Below, in pieces: positions 53,217-63,340 of a stretch of DNA of 64,000 nucleotides (positions are counted from its first letter, which is position 1; every line of letters begins with the position of its first letter). The stretch comes from Butyrivibrio sp. XPD2002 (GTDB lineage Bacteria; Bacillota; Clostridia; Lachnospirales; Lachnospiraceae): positions 1-64,000 of the forward strand of contig NZ_AUIY01000011.1 in assembly GCF_000423945.1 (NCBI RefSeq). Reading direction: 5' to 3'. The notes beneath the pieces were generated by a model. The model searched no databases, was not told the DNA's origin, and saw only the letters and a program-made list of their open reading frames with translations. The position numbers were made by a program, and so were the translations under genes.

Positions 53217-54809
53217 TTAGTCATTCTGTAAAACCACTTTGTCCTTATGATAATATTCAGCCATGGCTTTGTTAAGCCAGTCCCCTTCATCCTTTGTGAT
53301 ATCTGAAAAGAACAAAAGCTGCGGATGCACAGAAAAAGCACCAAATTCTGCTTCCTTTACATTATCATCCTTAAGAACCTTAAGTCTTTCATCAAATTCC
53401 TTCATATAGTAATACGCATCACCACTGAAAATATCCTCAAGCGCTGCAGTACCTGTATACAGGTCAGGCTCAGGCTTTACTGCCAGAAGTGAGCCTGCGA
53501 TAAAGGCTGCTGAAACCGCAAAGACCACTCTGGTGGCATGCTGTCCAAGATAAGCGTCCTCCAGAAAATCCTTTGGCTTTCTTTTAGCAAGTACATCTCC
53601 GTCAATAAGCTTGGCAGGTTTAATGACATAGCGTATCCAGCCGCACATGTAGCCTATTATCAAAGAAAGGAGAATCATTCCCTGCATGTAGAACAAAGCC
53701 TGGATCCTTCCTGCCTCAATGCTTCCTGTTGCATAGATCGGCGGAGTTATAGACGCTGCTGAAAGCAAAAAGCAAAAGGCTGTAAAAAGAGCCGGATGCT
53801 CAAAGCCATAAAAGCGTTTGATGCGGCCTGTTGCCTTCCACAAAAAAGGAATCAAAAATACAAGCAAAATAATCGTCGGCCAGGTCAACCACTTTCCAAG
53901 CATGGCATCCATAGTATAGTAAACAGCCATTAGAATAGCTTTGATCGGATTAAAGGCTGCCGAGTCAGATCTTACCTTATTTCCGGGTGCAATTGCCGAT
54001 AAAGCAAAACCTACAAGCATGCAGATAGCAGGAATATATGCCCTCTTAAGGCCATCAAACCTCTCTGCAATTTTAAATATCTCATGTTTTCTTAATTCGA
54101 TCTGTTTTTCAAGAGGAGCTTTTCCAGAAACGCTTGCTATTATTGAAATGATTAAAATACACACCGATATTATTGCAAGACTGAGAGATGTCATATAATT
54201 GGCACCTCCAAGGAGAAATCCCATAACCGACAATATCGGAACAAGATATCCCTTCACAGACTCAAGGCTGGCAAGGTGCAAAATCATTCCAAGCCAAAGA
54301 AGCGCAAAACCAAACATAAAGAGATAATTGATTGCTCCGCTATACCAGAAAAAGCCTTCCACTCTTGAAGCTCCGACAGGCATACATTGAACAAGAAGAA
54401 AAAACATAATGTTTGTTATGCATCCTGCCAGATGCTTCTCCACACGGAGTGTTTCGCATAAAAGCTGCTTGAAAAAATACCACAGTCCCAAAGCAAACAT
54501 AAAAAGAACCACCCAGGTTCCGATAAAATAAAAATGTTCACCAAAAACACTGGGCGCCAGCGCTGTAAGCGTATTGCTAAAGTAAACTCCGGTCCAGTTA
54601 AAGTAATACCAGATTCCCATGTATATAGCCTTTATTATCGCGCTAAAAAAGCCTCCCGATACATAAGACTCATGTACTTCATACGCCATGCTGAAATCAT
54701 CAGCCGAAGGCACATTATAAAAAGCCAGAATAAGTATGGGAAGAACTACTATTACATTTACCAGAAACAGAGTTATCCTTAATGCTTTGAGCTTAATATT
54801 CCTTTTCAT
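53217..54809 (-). CDS. polytopic membrane protein (DUF6056-like)
   Basis: 530 residues with about 11-12 membrane helices (~10-440) and a short extracellular C terminus (~450-530). The first loop contains PSADDFSMAYEVHESY, an acidic Asp-Asp pattern like that of GT-C and DUF6056 proteins. Function is not established; a transferase or polymerase on lipid-linked sugars fits the context. The ATG at 54809 follows a ggagca site. It ends 9 nt before the next GT-C-like gene. Confidence 0.72.
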   Translation of the reverse strand: MKRNIKLKALRITLFLVNVIVVLPILILAFYNVPSADDFSMAYEVHESYVSGGFFSAIIKAIYMGIWYYFNWTGVYFSNTLTALAPSVFGEHFYFIGTWVVLFMFALGLWYFFKQLLCETLRVEKHLAGCITNIMFFLLVQCMPVGASRVEGFFWYSGAINYLFMFGFALLWLGMILHLASLESVKGYLVPILSVMGFLLGGANYMTSLSLAIISVCILIISIIASVSGKAPLEKQIELRKHEIFKIAERFDGLKRAYIPAICMLVGFALSAIAPGNKVRSDSAAFNPIKAILMAVYYTMDAMLGKWLTWPTIILLVFLIPFLWKATGRIKRFYGFEHPALFTAFCFLLSAASITPPIYATGSIEAGRIQALFYMQGMILLSLIIGYMCGWIRYVIKPAKLIDGDVLAKRKPKDFLEDAYLGQHATRVVFAVSAAFIAGSLLAVKPEPDLYTGTAALEDIFSGDAYYYMKEFDERLKVLKDDNVKEAEFGAFSVHPQLLFFSDITKDEGDWLNKAMAEYYHKDKVVLQND

Positions 54810-54827
54810 GGTTTGCTCCGGATGGGA

Positions 54828-55928
54828 TTATTTAAATGAATTGATGCAATCGATAACATACGATTGTTCTTCATCAGTCATTCCTGCATATATGGGTAGC
54901 GAAAGAACTTCGTTCGCATAGCACTCAGTAACGGGAAGTGTTCCCTCACTAAGGCCAAGATAATTATATGCCTCTGAAAGATGAGGCGGAATAGGATAAT
55001 GAATTATGGTTGTTATGTTATTCTGAGCAAGGTAGTCCATAAATTCATCCCTGCAATCCTTCACTCTTACGACATACTGATGCCATACACTTGTAGCGCC
55101 ATCTCTTACCCGGGGCTTAATAACAAGCGGATTGGTAATACCTTCAGCATACTTTTTAGCTATTTCAGAACGCTCGGTATTTATTTCATCAATATATTTA
55201 AGGCGAACTCTTAACAGCCCTGCCTGCATCTCATCAAGTCTGGAGTTAGCCCCTACAACCATGTTATGGTAGCGCTTCTCACTGCCATAATTGCGGTATA
55301 TTTTCATAAGTCGAGCCAGCTCCGGATCGTTAGTGGTTATAGCTCCCGCGTCTCCGAAGGCTCCCATATTCTTTGAGGGATAAAAGGAAAAGCATCCGAT
55401 ATCTCCAAAGCTTCCTGTCATCTTACCATCAAAGCATGCTCCGTGAGACTGAGCACAGTCCTCAACAAGCTTAAGATTGTATTTTTTACAGAGCTCCTGA
55501 ACCCTGTCCATTTTTGCGGACTGTCCATAGAGGTGAACAACAAGTATTGCCTTGGTCTTATCGGTTATCTTCTCTTCAATCTTATCTACATCGATCTGAA
55601 AGTATTCGTCAGGCTCAACAAAAACAGGTGTTGCGTCATTAATAGTAATACCCATAACACTTGCTATGTATGTATTTCCCTGAACGATTACTTCATCACC
55701 TTTCCCTATGCCAAGAACCTTGAAGGCAAGCCAGAGGGCATCAAGTCCACTGGCAAGACCCACACTGTATTTGGTTCCTACATAAGCGGCAAACTCCTCC
55801 TCGAAGTTCTCCACCTCTTTGCCAAGGATATACCAGCCTGAGCGAAGTACCTCGAGGGCTTTTGCCTCATATTCATCCTGATGTCTGAAAAAGCCGCGGT
55901 CCATACGGCTTTGCATAATTTTGTCCAT
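54828..55928 (-). CDS. sugar aminotransferase, DegT/DnrJ/EryC1 family (FdtB/QdtB-like)
   Basis: 366-residue PLP enzyme that converts a nucleotide keto-sugar to an amino sugar. The PLP lysine lies in [14 protein letters not shown] (~182-196), and [10 protein letters not shown] holds the PLP-contacting Asp. The profile NGLDAL-like [17 protein letters not shown] and [12 protein letters not shown] look like FdtB/QdtB, which make dTDP-3-amino-3,6-dideoxyhexoses. The companion 3,4-ketoisomerase is not seen here. If rfbB provides the substrate the product would be a dTDP-amino-deoxysugar. It lies 11 nt after the epimerase. Confidence 0.87.
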   Translation of the reverse strand: MDKIMQSRMDRGFFRHQDEYEAKALEVLRSGWYILGKEVENFEEEFAAYVGTKYSVGLASGLDALWLAFKVLGIGKGDEVIVQGNTYIASVMGITINDATPVFVEPDEYFQIDVDKIEEKITDKTKAILVVHLYGQSAKMDRVQELCKKYNLKLVEDCAQSHGACFDGKMTGSFGDIGCFSFYPSKNMGAFGDAGAITTNDPELARLMKIYRNYGSEKRYHNMVVGANSRLDEMQAGLLRVRLKYIDEINTERSEIAKKYAEGITNPLVIKPRVRDGATSVWHQYVVRVKDCRDEFMDYLAQNNITTIIHYPIPPHLSEAYNYLGLSEGTLPVTECYANEVLSLPIYAGMTDEEQSYVIDCINSFK

Positions 55929-55939
55929 AGTCCCCCGAT

Positions 55940-56995
55940 TTATGCGTCTCTGCGCTTTACATATCCTGCATACCAGTCAACAAAACGGTGAATACCTTCC
56001 TTAAGAGGCATATCCGGCTTGAAGTCGAAATCATTCATAAGGTCGTCAACATCTGCAAATGTAGCCTCTACATCACCGGGCTGCATGGGAAGAAGCTCTC
56101 TGTGAGCCTCGAAATCAAAGTCCTGAGGAAGCACTCCGTGAGCAACAAGCTCCTGCTGGAGATAATCAACGAAGTCCATAAGATTCTCAGGATTGTGGTT
56201 ACCGATGTTGTAAACCTTATATCTGTTGCCCTTTTCATCCTCATCGGGTGTGCTCTGCATAACATTGACAACTCCGGTTACGATATCATCCACATAGGTA
56301 AAGTCTCTCTTACAATTACCATAGTTGAATATCTGGATAGTCTCTCCCTTAAGAAGCTTGTCTGCAAAGAGGAAAAGCGCCATATCCGGGCGTCCCATAG
56401 GTCCGTAAACAGTAAAGAAACGAAGACCTGTTGTAGCCATGCCATAGAGATTACTGTATGAATAAGCGAAAAGCTCATTGGATTTCTTGGTAGCAGCATA
56501 GAGTGAAAGCGGATGATCCACCTGATCCTTTGTTGAGAAAGGAAGCTTTGTGTTTCCGCCATATACACTTGAGCTGGAAGCATAAACAAGATGCTCTACC
56601 TTGGGCTCTGAATGTCTGCATGCCTCAAGGATATTGTAGAATCCGATCACGTTTGCTTCGATATAAGCGCCGGGATTCTCGATTGAATAGCGGACACCTG
56701 CCTGAGCTGCAAGATTTACAACAACTGCGGGCTTGTACTCAGCAAAAACCTTATCAACAGCTGCTTTATCCGCAATATCTCCCTTCACAAAAATGAAGTT
56801 CTCATACTTTGAAAGATTCTCAAGTCTCTCTTCCTTAAGTCTTACATCGTAATAGTCGTTTACATTGTCATAGCCGACAACTTTTATATCTTCAAACTCA
56901 TCAAGCAGCCTTACCGCAAGGTGTGATCCGATAAAGCCTGCAGCACCTGTGATAAGAACGGTTTTACCATTAAGTTTTACATTTTTTTCTTTCAT
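55940..56995 (-). CDS. NAD-dependent epimerase (UDP-glucuronate 4-epimerase-like)
   Basis: 351-residue short-chain dehydrogenase/epimerase. The NAD loop [22 protein letters not shown], and YAATK catalytic motif are present. [16 protein letters not shown] and [18 protein letters not shown] are typical of CapI/LpsL-type UDP-GlcA 4-epimerases, so UDP-GalA is the likely product, though other UDP-sugar 4-epimerases share these features. The ggagaaa site precedes the ATG at 56995. It starts the operon and shares a 65-bp region with the divergent wzx gene. Confidence 0.88.
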   Translation of the reverse strand: MKEKNVKLNGKTVLITGAAGFIGSHLAVRLLDEFEDIKVVGYDNVNDYYDVRLKEERLENLSKYENFIFVKGDIADKAAVDKVFAEYKPAVVVNLAAQAGVRYSIENPGAYIEANVIGFYNILEACRHSEPKVEHLVYASSSSVYGGNTKLPFSTKDQVDHPLSLYAATKKSNELFAYSYSNLYGMATTGLRFFTVYGPMGRPDMALFLFADKLLKGETIQIFNYGNCKRDFTYVDDIVTGVVNVMQSTPDEDEKGNRYKVYNIGNHNPENLMDFVDYLQQELVAHGVLPQDFDFEAHRELLPMQPGDVEATFADVDDLMNDFDFKPDMPLKEGIHRFVDWYAGYVKRRDA

Positions 56996-57025
56996 TGCTA
57001 AAATTTCTCCTTAAAATGATATAAT
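56995..57025 (+). promoter_or_regulatory. candidate promoter for wzx
   Basis: -10 TATAAT (57020-57025) with a weak -35 TTGCTA (56995-57000) at 19 bp, just upstream of a ggagg site at 57050-57054 and the ATG at 57061. Confidence 0.4.
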
Positions 57026-57060
57026 AACATGATAGTTAAAAAAGTCCTGGAGGTCAATTT

Positions 57061-58596
57061 ATGGGCAGAACAAAGCTTGCTGCCAAAAATATAACATTCG
57101 GATATGTAGGACAGTTGGCAACAGCGCTGATGTCCTTTATCCTGCGTACCATCTTCATCGCACGCCTGTCCAGGAACCTTCTTGGTGTCAATGATCTCTA
57201 TAGCAATATCCTATCACTTCTGTCAATGGCAGAGCTCGGAATAGGAACTGCTCTTAATTTCAGTCTATATGCACCTGTAGCCAGAAAGGACACCGAAAAG
57301 GTCAAGTCCTACATGCAGATGTATCGCAAGGCATATCACACAATAGCCATTGTTGTAGCTGTTATCGGCCTTGCACTTACTCCGTTTCTTAAATACTTTG
57401 TCAAAAAGCCCGGCGAGATCACCGTCAGGGATATGACACTTTATTATCTCATTTTTCTGTTCAATACGGTAAGTACTTATTTTGTTTCTTATAAATACAG
57501 TCTCGTTAATGCTGAGCAGAAAAACTACATACAGACCAATATTAATACGATCACCAAGATTATCACGGTTTTTTTCCAAATCATAATCCTTCTGGTGATT
57601 CCCAACCTGTATCTGTATCTTCTTGCTGATGCAGCCGTTCAGCTCATTCAAAAGCTTTTTGTAAATAATTATCTGAACAGGCTTTATCCGTATCTGACCG
57701 ATAAAGATGTCACACCGCTCTCCACGGAGGAGCACTCGGAGATATGGCGAAAAACCAGAGCTCTTGTATTACACAAGGTCGGCGACGTCGCAAGACTTCA
57801 GACAGATACCCTGATCATTTCCTCATTTATAGAAGTCGGCATGGCCGCTGTTGTCGGCAACTACACCATGGTCACCGGAACAATTGCCAATTTTGTAAAT
57901 ATCATTTTTAACTCGGTAATTTCAGGCTTTGGCAATCTTATAGCAACAGAATCAAAGGAAAAGCAGTTCAAGACCTTCAAGGTTTATAGGTTCTTTGCTT
58001 CCTGGGTCTACGGATTTTCAGCCTGCGGATTTTTCATTCTTCTGCAGCCCCTTATCTACCTGTGGATAGTACAAAAATACGGACCGGACTGGATGCTTGG
58101 GAACCTGGCTGTTTACCTGTTTTTAACTGACTATTACTTTAAGGGCGACAGAATCGTTCTATCAAATTACAAGACCGCTGCCGGTGTTTTTGAACAGGAT
58201 AAATATCTTGCTCTGATACAGGGCATTGTAAACCTTGTTCTTTCCATCGTTCTGGTTCAAAAGATAGGACTTGCCGGAATTTATGTGGGAACTGTTGTGT
58301 CCGGCCTTATCGCTAACATAACAAAGCCCATAATCATTTACAAGGTATGCTTTGATAAAAGCTCAATATCCTACTTTGCAGACAGCGCGAAGTACATTAT
58401 CACGGAAGCAGCAACAATCCTTGCACTTTATATGCTTGGAACCGTTGTCATGAAAAACATAACCTTCCTCACCTTTGCCATGATGTTCGTGATCGTTACT
58501 GTAGTATTTAACGCAGTATTCTGGATCATATATCACAAAACCGAGGAATATGATTATCTTAAGGGCATTGTATTAAGAAAGCTGGGAAAAGCATGA
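57061..58596 (+). CDS. wzx: oligosaccharide flippase (Wzx family)
   Basis: 511 residues, 12-14 membrane helices. It opens with AAKNITFGYVGQLATALMSFILRTIFI, typical of the MOP-superfamily polysaccharide flippases; it lacks MurJ-specific features. It would flip undecaprenyl-pyrophosphate-linked repeat units, pointing to a Wzx/Wzy-type polymer besides the Wzm/Wzt one. A ctggagg site lies 8 nt before the ATG. The stop overlaps the next gene's ATG (ATGA). Confidence 0.9.
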   Translation: MGRTKLAAKNITFGYVGQLATALMSFILRTIFIARLSRNLLGVNDLYSNILSLLSMAELGIGTALNFSLYAPVARKDTEKVKSYMQMYRKAYHTIAIVVAVIGLALTPFLKYFVKKPGEITVRDMTLYYLIFLFNTVSTYFVSYKYSLVNAEQKNYIQTNINTITKIITVFFQIIILLVIPNLYLYLLADAAVQLIQKLFVNNYLNRLYPYLTDKDVTPLSTEEHSEIWRKTRALVLHKVGDVARLQTDTLIISSFIEVGMAAVVGNYTMVTGTIANFVNIIFNSVISGFGNLIATESKEKQFKTFKVYRFFASWVYGFSACGFFILLQPLIYLWIVQKYGPDWMLGNLAVYLFLTDYYFKGDRIVLSNYKTAAGVFEQDKYLALIQGIVNLVLSIVLVQKIGLAGIYVGTVVSGLIANITKPIIIYKVCFDKSSISYFADSAKYIITEAATILALYMLGTVVMKNITFLTFAMMFVIVTVVFNAVFWIIYHKTEEYDYLKGIVLRKLGKA

Positions 58597-59735
58597 ACAA
58601 AGAAACCATCGAACAAATTATAAAGGTTACAGAAAAGGATCTTTCGGAAATCAATAACTACTCTGCCAAGGATGCCTTAAAGGATGTTGCAAAAAAGGCT
58701 CTGAAAAGAGGCGTAACTAACCGCGATCCCATATTCTGGCCTGCCGGATTACTGATGCTTGGTCTTTCCGAAGCTGCCACATCTCCTTCCGACAGCACCT
58801 CCGAGCTGATATCCAAAGAGCTTAATTCTGAAATAATTGGTAATCTTCGCGCATATATAGATAAATGGATAAAAAGCGGCAAGGAGGTATCCTTTGTTGA
58901 TGACTCTGTTGCCGGCATAACCATGATCAAGCTCTATGAAGCTACCGGAGAGAGGCAGTTCCATCACGGTGCTGCAAAAATAGCCAATTTCCTCTCCCAG
59001 GCTACTAAAAACGATGAAGAGAGCATCATCTACAATCCCGCCAGGGGAAATGACCTGATATACGCAGACGGCGCAGGCCAGGCAGCAATGTTCCTCGCAA
59101 AATACGGAACAGTTTTTCATAAGAGAAATGCCATTGCCCTTGCAGCAAAGCAACTGATCAATTTCTATAATAATGGTTTCGATAAAAAATCAGGCCTGCC
59201 CTATCATGCCTTTTCTCTGGCAGAAGAAAAAAAGGCTGGTATCATCGGCTGGGGAAGAGCTGTAGGCTGGCTTATGCTTGGATATTCCGAGATACTTTCC
59301 AACATCAATAAAGAAGAGAATCACGGCGATGGCCCTATCGGCGACGCCATATTAAAGAGCACCTCCGAAAAGCTCATGTCTGAGTTCTACAGCCTGATAA
59401 AGGTGACACTGGAATATCAGAGGCCTGATGGCGGTTTTTCATGGCTCCTTCCCGCAGTAGAGGGTGAAGCCGACACCTCCGCAACAGCTATGATCGCATA
59501 TTCCATGGCAAACTGGCTAAGAAGCGGTATGTTCCAGTCTCATGCAAAAGAGCTAAGTGAAGAAGCAAAAGAGGCCATTCAAAGGGCTAAGGATTTTCTC
59601 CTTGAGAACACTGAAAACGGCTCTGTACTTCAGTCATTGAGCAACTGTGAGGATCTTGCAGTGCACAGGCAGATTTATGGTCACTATCCCTGGGGACAGG
59701 GAAGTGCACTGGCATTTTTCAGTATTACCGACTAA
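58593..59735 (+). CDS. GH88/GH105-like (alpha/alpha)6 hydrolase
   Basis: 380 residues with no signal peptide, so cytosolic. The fold pattern is that of GH88/GH105 unsaturated uronyl hydrolases: SVAGITMIKLYEATG early, YADGAGQAAMFLAKYG with the candidate acid Asp, GWGRAVGWLMLGYSEIL, RPDGGFSWLL and a final HYPWGQGSALAFFS. The enzymes hydrate and cleave unsaturated uronosyl ends. The ATG overlaps the wzx stop (ATGA), so the two are translationally coupled. Such a hydrolase next to a flippase is unusual; it may trim intermediates or belong to the neighbouring uronide-degradation region. Confidence 0.8.
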   Translation: MNKETIEQIIKVTEKDLSEINNYSAKDALKDVAKKALKRGVTNRDPIFWPAGLLMLGLSEAATSPSDSTSELISKELNSEIIGNLRAYIDKWIKSGKEVSFVDDSVAGITMIKLYEATGERQFHHGAAKIANFLSQATKNDEESIIYNPARGNDLIYADGAGQAAMFLAKYGTVFHKRNAIALAAKQLINFYNNGFDKKSGLPYHAFSLAEEKKAGIIGWGRAVGWLMLGYSEILSNINKEENHGDGPIGDAILKSTSEKLMSEFYSLIKVTLEYQRPDGGFSWLLPAVEGEADTSATAMIAYSMANWLRSGMFQSHAKELSEEAKEAIQRAKDFLLENTENGSVLQSLSNCEDLAVHRQIYGHYPWGQGSALAFFSITD

Positions 59736-59741
59736 TGCATA

Positions 59742-59790
59742 AAAAACATCTTCTCCTCTATAGACACCCTATAGAAGAGAAGATGTTTTT
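59742..59790. terminator. bidirectional terminator between convergent hydrolase genes
   Basis: A long stem (aaaaacatcttctcctctatag / ctatagaagagaagatgttttt, one mismatch) with a short loop and A/T runs on both sides. It separates the GH88/105-like gene and the GH115 gene. Confidence 0.9.
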
Positions 59791-59792
59791 AA

Positions 59793-62700
59793 TTACACGA
59801 TTGCCGGCGGGAGCTCATCTGTCGCAGTCAGATAGAACTGCTCAACTCTGACTCCTGCGGATAATGAGAAGTATCTGATAATATGTCTTCCACCTCTTAG
59901 CTTCACATCCATAAGTGGTACCCATCGCCAGATATTCTCCGCAGAGAATCTCCAAATTGACTGTCCACCATAGAGATCCTGCTCTGAGTAAATCTTATCG
60001 TCTACTCCTATTGTAAAGTGTGCCTTTTCGGCATCCCACATCAGGAACTTACCCCATATTCTGTAATTTCCACCTCTTGTCTCAACGCTGTAATGAAGAG
60101 ACGGAGCCTTCTTAATGGCACTTGCACCACCCCAGCTTGTTTCCTTGTAGTTCTTTAGCGCCTTTTCATCCCTGATATACATGGCAAGACCGCTCTCACC
60201 ATGAGACGGTGCATTGCAGTAATCCCATCCTGCGCCCTCGGTATATGCAGCCTTGGACTGCATAAGGGCTGAAGCTGCTTCTATAAATATTCTTCCGTCC
60301 TTCTCCACGGCGGTATGCTCACCGGTTGCAACAATATCCTTAGCAGGTATAGGTGATCCATAGTGAGGTAAAAACTCCATATGCTCACCCATTTCAAGGC
60401 AATTGCCCTTCTGTTTTCTGAATGCATAATACACAGGTCTTGGAGGCAGCTCGTAAGCTTCCTTGCCATAGAAATCCCAGCAGAAGCCCGCTGCATCAAA
60501 GCTAAGCGGAAGTCTTAAATCTCCGCCTCTTATACCAAGGTTATTCTCCTGGCGCTCTCTTGTATAAATAACGAATCTGGAGAAGGAGAAATACTTATCT
60601 ACCGCATGGAATATAATTCTGTGGGATCCCGGCTTGATGTTGGGTAGTCTTAAATAGAGCTTATCAACGTTATTTCTTACATTGCTCTTCCACTCGCCCT
60701 TATATTCATCATTGGCTTCGGATTCCACAACCTCCATGGGATTCTCATCTACCGATACCCCGATCCTGATTCTTCCAACAGAATTAAGGGACGGGAATCT
60801 GTGGAGCTCTAAAAGGAATGCGCCTTCACTTGTTACCGTAACCTCATATGTAAGAGTTGCACCCTCAGTTCTCGCCTCTACAAGTGATCCTCTCTGTCTG
60901 CCAAGATTGGGAATTCTTACCCAGGCACCGGACAAGTCTCTGACCATGTCAGCCTCAATTCTGAGCATTCCATCATCTTCCATGTGGGGCGGGAATACGA
61001 TGTTTCCCTGGCCAAGCAGAGTTATACCCCTAAACAGCTTGGCTTCCACAGGAATCACATGGCTTTCTCCGGTCATAAGAGCCATCACATGAATGGCATC
61101 CTTTATTGAAACCACATTATCGTCAGGCTTTACCTCTCCCTTTTTAGTCATCTGTTCTATCATGTCTGAAACCTGATTCCAGTCAACCTCAAGAAGAAGT
61201 CTCTCCTCACCGTTTATTCTTATATCTCCGTGGCCCTCAAAGCCGACTATACTTTCATCTGTTACCCTCAGCCATGAAGGCAGATCAACAGTGACAACTA
61301 TCTCATTTTCACCTGCATTTGCTATCTCAAACCACTTTTCAACAGGCTTAACAAAGGTCAGTGAATTCTCTTCGTTCTGACATGTCACTATCAGATGGTC
61401 ATCTGATTTCATAATTGGCGGCTTACATGCAGGATGCATGGCTGTTCTTGTAGGCGGGAAGTCCTCAGGAGTCATTACGCCATCCCATTTTCCATCAGCC
61501 ATCACATGGTTGTAGTAATACAGCATGCTTCGTCTTGCATGATCAAAGGCCAGTGACCTTGTAGTGTAATCTGCTGCGCTGTGGGTCTTCCCCTGCTTTA
61601 TGCACAGATTACTTCTGTCAGCATAGTAATACATGGCATAGGTATAGTATGCTGCGTGTATCTTCATGAGTATCAGCTGGAAAAATGAGTCCTTTTCATT
61701 GTCCGGAAGTGAATGGTAAATTCTGTTTCCGGTCTTGAACATGTACTCGTAGCGGTGGATTCTGCTTACAGCCTCGTCAGTGTAGGCAGTCTGTGTGAAG
61801 GTATCCACATCCATCTGCTCGACCTTTCTTACGTTTGTAAGCTGATCGAATTCAACAAGCATGGGAGCAAGCTTCTTTCCATGATGTCCGCTGAAGGTTT
61901 CATCTATCCACTTTGCCAAAAACTCTATTTCATCCGCACATATAGTCTCTGTTTTACCTATATCCCAAGCCAGCTGGGCATAGTAAGTCATCTGCTGCTC
62001 AAGAGGCTTAATGGCACCAAAATTGGTCACCCAAAGCTTACGGATTCCCTCCTCGTATGCCTTCTTGAGCTCATTTCTCGTCTGAGACAGCGGAATGGAG
62101 CAAAGGAAAAGATATGATGCTCCGGGCGGTGCCCAGTATGAATTGTGATAGTAAAGTCCGTTTCCACCGGGACGTCTCTTCTCCGTCTCATTGGGATAAC
62201 GCCTTACATGTCCGTAATTATCATTTACCCAAATGAGTGTGAAATCATCCGGAATATTTAGTCCGTTATCATAGAGCTCAAGCACTTCCTTGTATGGCAC
62301 AAAAATTTTCATGGGAGTGTGCTCAAGTGTATTATCAAGAATCTGCTCCTGAGCCCTTATTACGTCCTCCAAGAGCTCTATCTTAGCGTTTCTAAGTTCC
62401 TCTCCGCGAAGTCCAGCCAGAGCTATAGGCTCAATCTCGGTATCATTTATTCCGCGCATTCCGAGAGTATATGTAACTTCATAGTCCTTGTTCTGCTCAA
62501 CAGCCTCCTGCCAGTACTCGATTATGGCATCACGGCTCTTTTCAGAAGCAGTGAAATCATAGGGAACTCCGCCATAGCCCTTCTTTTCAAGCCATGGTCT
62601 CCATTCCTTGTTGTTACTTCGCATCAGCATGTCGCAGTGAGAGGTACCTACCACGATGCCCATCCTGTCTGCAAGCTTCGCATTTTCAGGGTTGGCATTA

Positions 62701-63305
62701 AAAGCATTTACATGCATAGCCGGCCAGATATAATTCATCTTCAGCCTCAGCATAAGCTCAAAAATTTTCTCATAGGTCCTGATACCTATGGTAGTCTCTC
62801 CGAGATAGCGCTGAGCCCAATGATCCAGCTCTTCCTCATCATTTACGAAAATACCTCTGTATTCTATACTTGGGTGATCCGAAACATGATAATCGTCCGG
62901 TAAAGAAATCTCAGTTTTGGGGTGAATCGGTACATCTGCCATGAAATACCAGGGTGAAACCCCTAAAACAGTTCTGCAAAATTCATAGATTCCGAAAACA
63001 GTTCCTCTTCTGTCTGATCCGGCAATAACAAGCCTTCCTCTTCTGTCTCTGATAACATAAGCTTCCTTTCGCCTTCTGCCATGAGAACTGAAAAGGCCGA
63101 CAAGATCCTCTTCTTCAAAGTCTTCGCACACACCAACTGTTCCCACCAGTATCTGCTGAGAGTCAGGATCATATACCTCTGTATTAATTTGAAGCACGCG
63201 TTTGAAATCGCGGATCAGATTTGACACCGCGAGCTTGACTGCTTCGGATTCGCGCTCACTGATCGTCACCACGACCGATGAGTACTGTCTGATAGTTATT
63301 CCCAT
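59793..63305 (-). CDS. GH115-type alpha-glucuronidase
   Basis: 1170 residues, no signal peptide, so probably cytosolic. It shows the family GH115 layout: an N-terminal alpha/beta domain (~1-140), the catalytic barrel (~145-500) with YRGIFVNDEEELDHWA, MRLKMNYIWPAMH, VVGTSHCDMLMRSN and YTLGMRGINDTE, a helical domain (~500-640), and C-terminal beta-sandwich domains (~790-1165). GH115 removes glucuronic acid or 4-O-methyl-glucuronate from xylan chains. An intracellular form fits processing of imported oligosaccharides. The ATG at 63305 follows a gggggga site; a palindrome lies 20 bp upstream. Confidence 0.93.
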   Translation of the reverse strand: MGITIRQYSSVVVTISERESEAVKLAVSNLIRDFKRVLQINTEVYDPDSQQILVGTVGVCEDFEEEDLVGLFSSHGRRRKEAYVIRDRRGRLVIAGSDRRGTVFGIYEFCRTVLGVSPWYFMADVPIHPKTEISLPDDYHVSDHPSIEYRGIFVNDEEELDHWAQRYLGETTIGIRTYEKIFELMLRLKMNYIWPAMHVNAFNANPENAKLADRMGIVVGTSHCDMLMRSNNKEWRPWLEKKGYGGVPYDFTASEKSRDAIIEYWQEAVEQNKDYEVTYTLGMRGINDTEIEPIALAGLRGEELRNAKIELLEDVIRAQEQILDNTLEHTPMKIFVPYKEVLELYDNGLNIPDDFTLIWVNDNYGHVRRYPNETEKRRPGGNGLYYHNSYWAPPGASYLFLCSIPLSQTRNELKKAYEEGIRKLWVTNFGAIKPLEQQMTYYAQLAWDIGKTETICADEIEFLAKWIDETFSGHHGKKLAPMLVEFDQLTNVRKVEQMDVDTFTQTAYTDEAVSRIHRYEYMFKTGNRIYHSLPDNEKDSFFQLILMKIHAAYYTYAMYYYADRSNLCIKQGKTHSAADYTTRSLAFDHARRSMLYYYNHVMADGKWDGVMTPEDFPPTRTAMHPACKPPIMKSDDHLIVTCQNEENSLTFVKPVEKWFEIANAGENEIVVTVDLPSWLRVTDESIVGFEGHGDIRINGEERLLLEVDWNQVSDMIEQMTKKGEVKPDDNVVSIKDAIHVMALMTGESHVIPVEAKLFRGITLLGQGNIVFPPHMEDDGMLRIEADMVRDLSGAWVRIPNLGRQRGSLVEARTEGATLTYEVTVTSEGAFLLELHRFPSLNSVGRIRIGVSVDENPMEVVESEANDEYKGEWKSNVRNNVDKLYLRLPNIKPGSHRIIFHAVDKYFSFSRFVIYTRERQENNLGIRGGDLRLPLSFDAAGFCWDFYGKEAYELPPRPVYYAFRKQKGNCLEMGEHMEFLPHYGSPIPAKDIVATGEHTAVEKDGRIFIEAASALMQSKAAYTEGAGWDYCNAPSHGESGLAMYIRDEKALKNYKETSWGGASAIKKAPSLHYSVETRGGNYRIWGKFLMWDAEKAHFTIGVDDKIYSEQDLYGGQSIWRFSAENIWRWVPLMDVKLRGGRHIIRYFSLSAGVRVEQFYLTATDELPPAIV

Positions 63306-63324
63306 TACTCTCCCCCCATGAGAC

Positions 63325-63340
63325 TTTGGTTACTACCAAA
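63325..63340. promoter_or_regulatory. palindrome upstream of the GH115 gene (candidate operator)
   Basis: TTTGGT and ACCAAA separated by 4 nt (TACT) form a perfect 6-bp dyad 20-35 bp upstream of the GH115 start. It fits a repressor or catabolite-type site, but no regulator is identified here. The rest of 63306-63553 is A/T-rich and holds no gene. Confidence 0.45.
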
